64,000 nucleotides of DNA, from the NCBI RefSeq assembly GCF_010692745.1, contig NZ_JAAHTB010000009.1, positions 62,001 to 126,000 on the forward strand, written 5' to 3'. The position numbers and the translations under genes were made by a program. Source of the DNA: Methylobacterium sp. BTF04. GTDB lineage: Bacteria; Pseudomonadota; Alphaproteobacteria; Rhizobiales; Beijerinckiaceae. Position 1 is the first letter of the stretch. Each line of letters opens with the position of its first letter. Shown in pieces: positions 61,053-64,000 of the stretch. The notes beneath the pieces were generated by a model that was not told the origin of the DNA, made no database searches, and saw only the letters and a program-made list of their open reading frames with translations.

Positions 61053-64000
61053 ATGGCCAACAACAACAAGATGCTCATCGACGCGATGCATCCGGAAGAG
61101 ACCCGGGTCGTCACGGTTCACGGATCCCGCGTCGAGGAATTTGATTTCGAGGCCGCCAACCGGCGGCAGCTTCGCGGAAACATCTATCTCGCCAAGGTGA
61201 CGCGGGTGGAGCCGTCGCTCCAGGCCGCCTTCATCGAGTATGGCGGCAACCGCCACGGCTTCCTCGCCTTCAGCGAGATCCACCCGGACTATTACCAGAT
61301 CCCCCTGGCCGACCGGCAGGCGCTGCTGGAAGACGAGGCGCGCGACGCCGAGGAGCATCGCGAGCGCGAGGAGCGCAAGCCGCGCCGGCGTTCGCGTGGC
61401 CGCCGCGCCGAGGCCGCCTCCGCCAAGACCGGCGAGACGGTGAGCGCCGAGGATAGCTCGGAGCTGACCGCCACCGACGGGCAGACCGGCGAAGGTCATG
61501 ATGGCGGAGAAGGCCACGACGCCGCGTCCGCCGATGTCGCCCCCGCCCATGAGCACCACGATGCCGAAACCCACCTGACCGATGCCGGCGACTCCGCCGG
61601 AGCGGATGCGCTCGCGCCGGGAAGCGACGCCTCCGCGGACCTGCCGCAGGACGCCCTCGACTCCGCGGCGCCGTCCGACGCGTCGGTGGAGCCCGCTGCT
61701 GAGCTTGCGCGCGAGGCCGATCCGATGGGCGAGCCCGCCTCGGAGCACGATGGGCAGGCCGAGCCTGTGGCCGAAGGTCATCCGGAGGCTGCGGCCGACG
61801 AATCCGACGATGAGTCCGAGGACGAATCCGACGAGGATGAAGAGGACGACGAGGACGAGGATGAGGAGTCCGACGAGGACGACGATTCCGACGACGAGGA
61901 TCACGAAGGCGAGGACGGCGAGCACGAGCAGAAGATCGCGCAGGTCGGCGGCAACGGCGATGTGCTGGCCGAAATTCCCGAGCGTCCGCGCACCTACCGT
62001 CGCCACTACAAGATCCAGGAGGTGATCAAGCGCCGCCAGATCATCCTGGTCCAGGTCGTCAAGGAAGAGCGCGGCACCAAGGGCGCGGCGCTCACCACCT
62101 ACCTGTCGCTCGCCGGCCGCTACTCGGTGCTGATGCCCAATACCGGCCGGGGCGGTGGCATCTCGCGCAAGATCACGTCGGCCGCCGATCGCAAGCGCCT
62201 CAAGGAAGTCGCCCAGGATCTCGAGGTGCCCGAAGGCATGGGCGTGATCCTGCGCACGGCCGGCGCCTCGCGCACCAAGCCGGAGATCAAGCGCGACTTC
62301 GAATACCTGATGCGGCTGTGGGAGAGCGTGCGCGAGCTGACGCTGTCCTCCTCCGCTCCGGCTCTGGTCTACGAGGAAGGGTCGCTGATCAAGCGCGCCA
62401 TCCGCGACCTCTACAACAAGGACATCGACGACATCCTGGTGGCGGGTGACGAGGCCTACCGCGAGGCGCGCGACTTCATGCGCATGCTGATGCCGGGCCA
62501 GTCCAAGGTGGTTCAGCCCTATCGCGACCCGACGCCGATCTTCGCGCGCCACGGGGTCGAGCAGCAGCTCGACGCGATGTTCTCGACGCACGTGACGCTC
62601 AAGTCCGGCGGCTATCTGGTGATCAACCCGACGGAGGCGCTCGTCTCCATCGACGTGAACTCCGGCCGGTCCACCCGCGAGCACGACATCGAGGATACGG
62701 CGCTCCGCACCAACATGGAGGCGGCCGAGGAGGTCGCCCGCCAGCTGCGCCTGCGCGACCTCGCCGGCCTCGTGGTGATCGACTTCATCGACATGGAGGA
62801 GAAGCGCAACAACCGCGCTGTCGAGAAGAAGCTCAACGAGTGCCTGAAGAACGACCGCGCCCGGATCCAGGTCGGCCGGATCTCGCCGTTCGGTCTGCTC
62901 GAGATGAGCCGCCAGCGCATCCGCACCGGCATGCTCGAGAGCTCGTCCCTGCCGTGCGTGCATTGCGGTGGATCGGGCTTCGTGCGGGCCACGTCGTCGG
63001 TGGCTCTGCAGATCCTGCGCGCCATCGAGGAATCGCTCCTCAAGAGCGCGACGCACAACCTCGTGCTGCGCACCCGGACCGAGGCGGCGCTCTACATCCT
63101 CAACCAGAAACGCGCCCACCTGCGCGAACTGGAAGTGCGCTTCTCGGTGACCGTGACCATCGCGGCCGATGAGCGGCTTGCCTCCACCGCCGCGTTCCAG
63201 CTCGATCGCGGCGAGCCCGCCATGCGGGCCGAGGGGCCGGTCACCGGCATTCGCGCCGTTGCAATCACCTCCATGATGGAAGCCGACGACGAAGCGTTCG
63301 AGGACGACATCGTCGAAGGCGAGGTTGAAGCCGAGGTGGAGTCTGAGGCCGGTGAGCCCGAGACCGAGGCGACCCGCGACGAGACCCGCGAAAAATCCGC
63401 CGAAGGCGGTGAGGGCCGCGGCCGTCGCCGTCGTCGTCGGCGTCGGGGTGGACGCCACGAGACCGGCGAACAGTCTGGCACTGACGACAACCAGAACGAA
63501 TCGGACGAGGACGGCGAGGCCGAGGGCTCCGACGAGGTCGCGGCTCAGGCCGAAGGCGACGAGACCGTGACGGCACCGGAGGCCGCGCCCGAGGGTACGC
63601 AAGCCACCGACGAGGATGGCAACGGCCGTCGTCGTCGTCGTGGCCGCCGCGGCGGTCGTGGACGCGACCGCGATGGTCGCTCCCGCGATAGCGAGTCGGA
63701 CGTCTCGGCGTCCGACGACGATCAGCACGCCGACGCACCGACCGCGTTCCTGAACGCCGAAGAGCCGGTGAGCGCCGATGCGGTCATCGAAGCCACCTCG
63801 GCGCCCGAGCCGGTCTCCGTCGAGCTTCCGGTCGCGCAGACCCCTGAGGCCGCCGATGCGCCGCACGCCGATCGCGAGGCCCCGGTCTCCGAGTCGGAGA
63901 CCTCGGTCGAGGTCTCGCAGGCTGCCGAGCCTGTGGCCCCCACGCCGGTGCCGGAGGATCGGCCCGTCCGTGCTCCGGAGCCGACACCGGAGCCGGTGGC
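61053..64000 (+). CDS. rne: ribonuclease E (3' end beyond window)
   Basis: 982 complete codons are present and the frame is open to the window edge. Start MANNKMLIDAMHPEETRVVT, ATG at 61053. Core endoribonuclease of the RNA degradosome. The S1 RNA-binding domain begins RGNIYLAKVTRVEPSLQAAF near 42-61 and is interrupted at about residue 85 by a roughly 200-residue acidic, low-complexity insertion (densest Asp/Glu run at 61801-61925), resuming near 295 (GDVLAEIPERPRTYRRHYKI). Catalytic domain: GGYLVINPTEALVSIDVNSG near 519-538, VVIDFIDMEEKRNNRAVEKK near 574-593 (Mg-binding Asp residues), and zinc-link LPCVHCGGSGFVRA near 633-646. The C-terminal part is acidic with two arginine-rich RNA-binding clusters (about 788-800 and 860-875). 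Confidence 0.96.
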   Translation, partial: MANNNKMLIDAMHPEETRVVTVHGSRVEEFDFEAANRRQLRGNIYLAKVTRVEPSLQAAFIEYGGNRHGFLAFSEIHPDYYQIPLADRQALLEDEARDAEEHREREERKPRRRSRGRRAEAASAKTGETVSAEDSSELTATDGQTGEGHDGGEGHDAASADVAPAHEHHDAETHLTDAGDSAGADALAPGSDASADLPQDALDSAAPSDASVEPAAELAREADPMGEPASEHDGQAEPVAEGHPEAAADESDDESEDESDEDEEDDEDEDEESDEDDDSDDEDHEGEDGEHEQKIAQVGGNGDVLAEIPERPRTYRRHYKIQEVIKRRQIILVQVVKEERGTKGAALTTYLSLAGRYSVLMPNTGRGGGISRKITSAADRKRLKEVAQDLEVPEGMGVILRTAGASRTKPEIKRDFEYLMRLWESVRELTLSSSAPALVYEEGSLIKRAIRDLYNKDIDDILVAGDEAYREARDFMRMLMPGQSKVVQPYRDPTPIFARHGVEQQLDAMFSTHVTLKSGGYLVINPTEALVSIDVNSGRSTREHDIEDTALRTNMEAAEEVARQLRLRDLAGLVVIDFIDMEEKRNNRAVEKKLNECLKNDRARIQVGRISPFGLLEMSRQRIRTGMLESSSLPCVHCGGSGFVRATSSVALQILRAIEESLLKSATHNLVLRTRTEAALYILNQKRAHLRELEVRFSVTVTIAADERLASTAAFQLDRGEPAMRAEGPVTGIRAVAITSMMEADDEAFEDDIVEGEVEAEVESEAGEPETEATRDETREKSAEGGEGRGRRRRRRRRGGRHETGEQSGTDDNQNESDEDGEAEGSDEVAAQAEGDETVTAPEAAPEGTQATDEDGNGRRRRRGRRGGRGRDRDGRSRDSESDVSASDDDQHADAPTAFLNAEEPVSADAVIEATSAPEPVSVELPVAQTPEAADAPHADREAPVSESETSVEVSQAAEPVAPTPVPEDRPVRAPEPTPEPV

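Noticed and set aside
60858..63866. A 1002-residue open frame on the minus strand
   Set aside because: It is the antisense shadow of rne; codon bias in GC-rich DNA keeps the opposite frame open. The plus strand gives an unmistakable RNase E.

Overview
The window is GC-rich chromosomal DNA (about two-thirds G+C by eye) from an alphaproteobacterium, most likely Methylobacterium/Methylorubrum or a close relative. The evidence is a divergent pair for the ethylmalonyl-CoA pathway (meaA-type ethylmalonyl-CoA mutase and ccr crotonyl-CoA carboxylase/reductase), an ornithine decarboxylase plus homospermidine synthase locus, an nrdR-ribD-ribE-ribH-nusB-thiL operon, and RNase E with a long acidic insertion in its S1 domain. 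I saw no rRNA or tRNA gene, insertion sequence, phage or CRISPR array. Nearly all genes are housekeeping or core-metabolic. The one clearly foreign-looking patch is 48.7-49.9 kb.

Layout. 0-1.9 kb: a truncated GNAT acetyltransferase and an OpgG/OpgD-type periplasmic glucan protein. 1.9-6.4 kb: polyamine locus, with a long ornithine decarboxylase leader that fits the alphaproteobacterial speF RNA element, then ornithine decarboxylase, a GNAT protein and homospermidine synthase. 6.4-12.2 kb: two small proteins, then cell-surface polysaccharide genes (CapD/FlaA1-type dehydratase, epimerase, WecA/MraY-type glycosyltransferase) and a small exported protein with a textbook terminator. 12.5-16.2 kb: meaA and ccr, head to head. 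16.3-22.3 kb: leuD, an MltB-type lytic transglycosylase, a large anchored alpha/beta hydrolase, rplS and an Nfu-type Fe-S protein. 22.4-31.6 kb: a long collinear run tsaB-rimI-plsC-miaB-phoH-ybeY-corC-lnt-MFS joining tRNA modification, ribosome/RNA maturation and envelope lipid functions. 31.7-42.5 kb: a GGDEF-EAL protein, the katA/oxyR divergon with an OxyR-type palindrome, an AbrB-family membrane protein, dgkA, ilvA and a chemotaxis receptor. 42.5-48.4 kb: the riboflavin/nusB/thiL operon and glyA. 48.7-49.9 kb: a decayed toxin-immunity-like pair, each gene broken by in-frame TGA codons. 49.9-56.2 kb: an L,D-transpeptidase, a copper-handling cassette (DUF2946, YcnI-PCuAC fusion, TonB-dependent receptor) and an AlgX/AlgJ-like protein. 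56.4-64 kb: PBP1A, AmiC-type amidase and the start of rne, which runs off the window.

Functional links. Ornithine is decarboxylated to putrescine and condensed to homospermidine by genes 1.3 kb apart. MeaA and Ccr act in the same glyoxylate-regenerating pathway from one shared intergenic region. OxyR and KatA form a peroxide-response unit. The three copper genes look like one uptake/chaperone system. The L,D-transpeptidase, PBP1A, AmiC and MltB cover peptidoglycan synthesis and remodelling.

Family assignments come from reading the translations; no database search was run. Start codons were moved from the longest open frame wherever a ribosome site, signal peptide, gene overlap or promoter argued for it. 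The most interesting leads are the ornithine decarboxylase leader with an arginine-rich upstream reading frame, the TGA-interrupted toxin/immunity pair, and the oxyR start codon lying inside its own OxyR-type palindrome.
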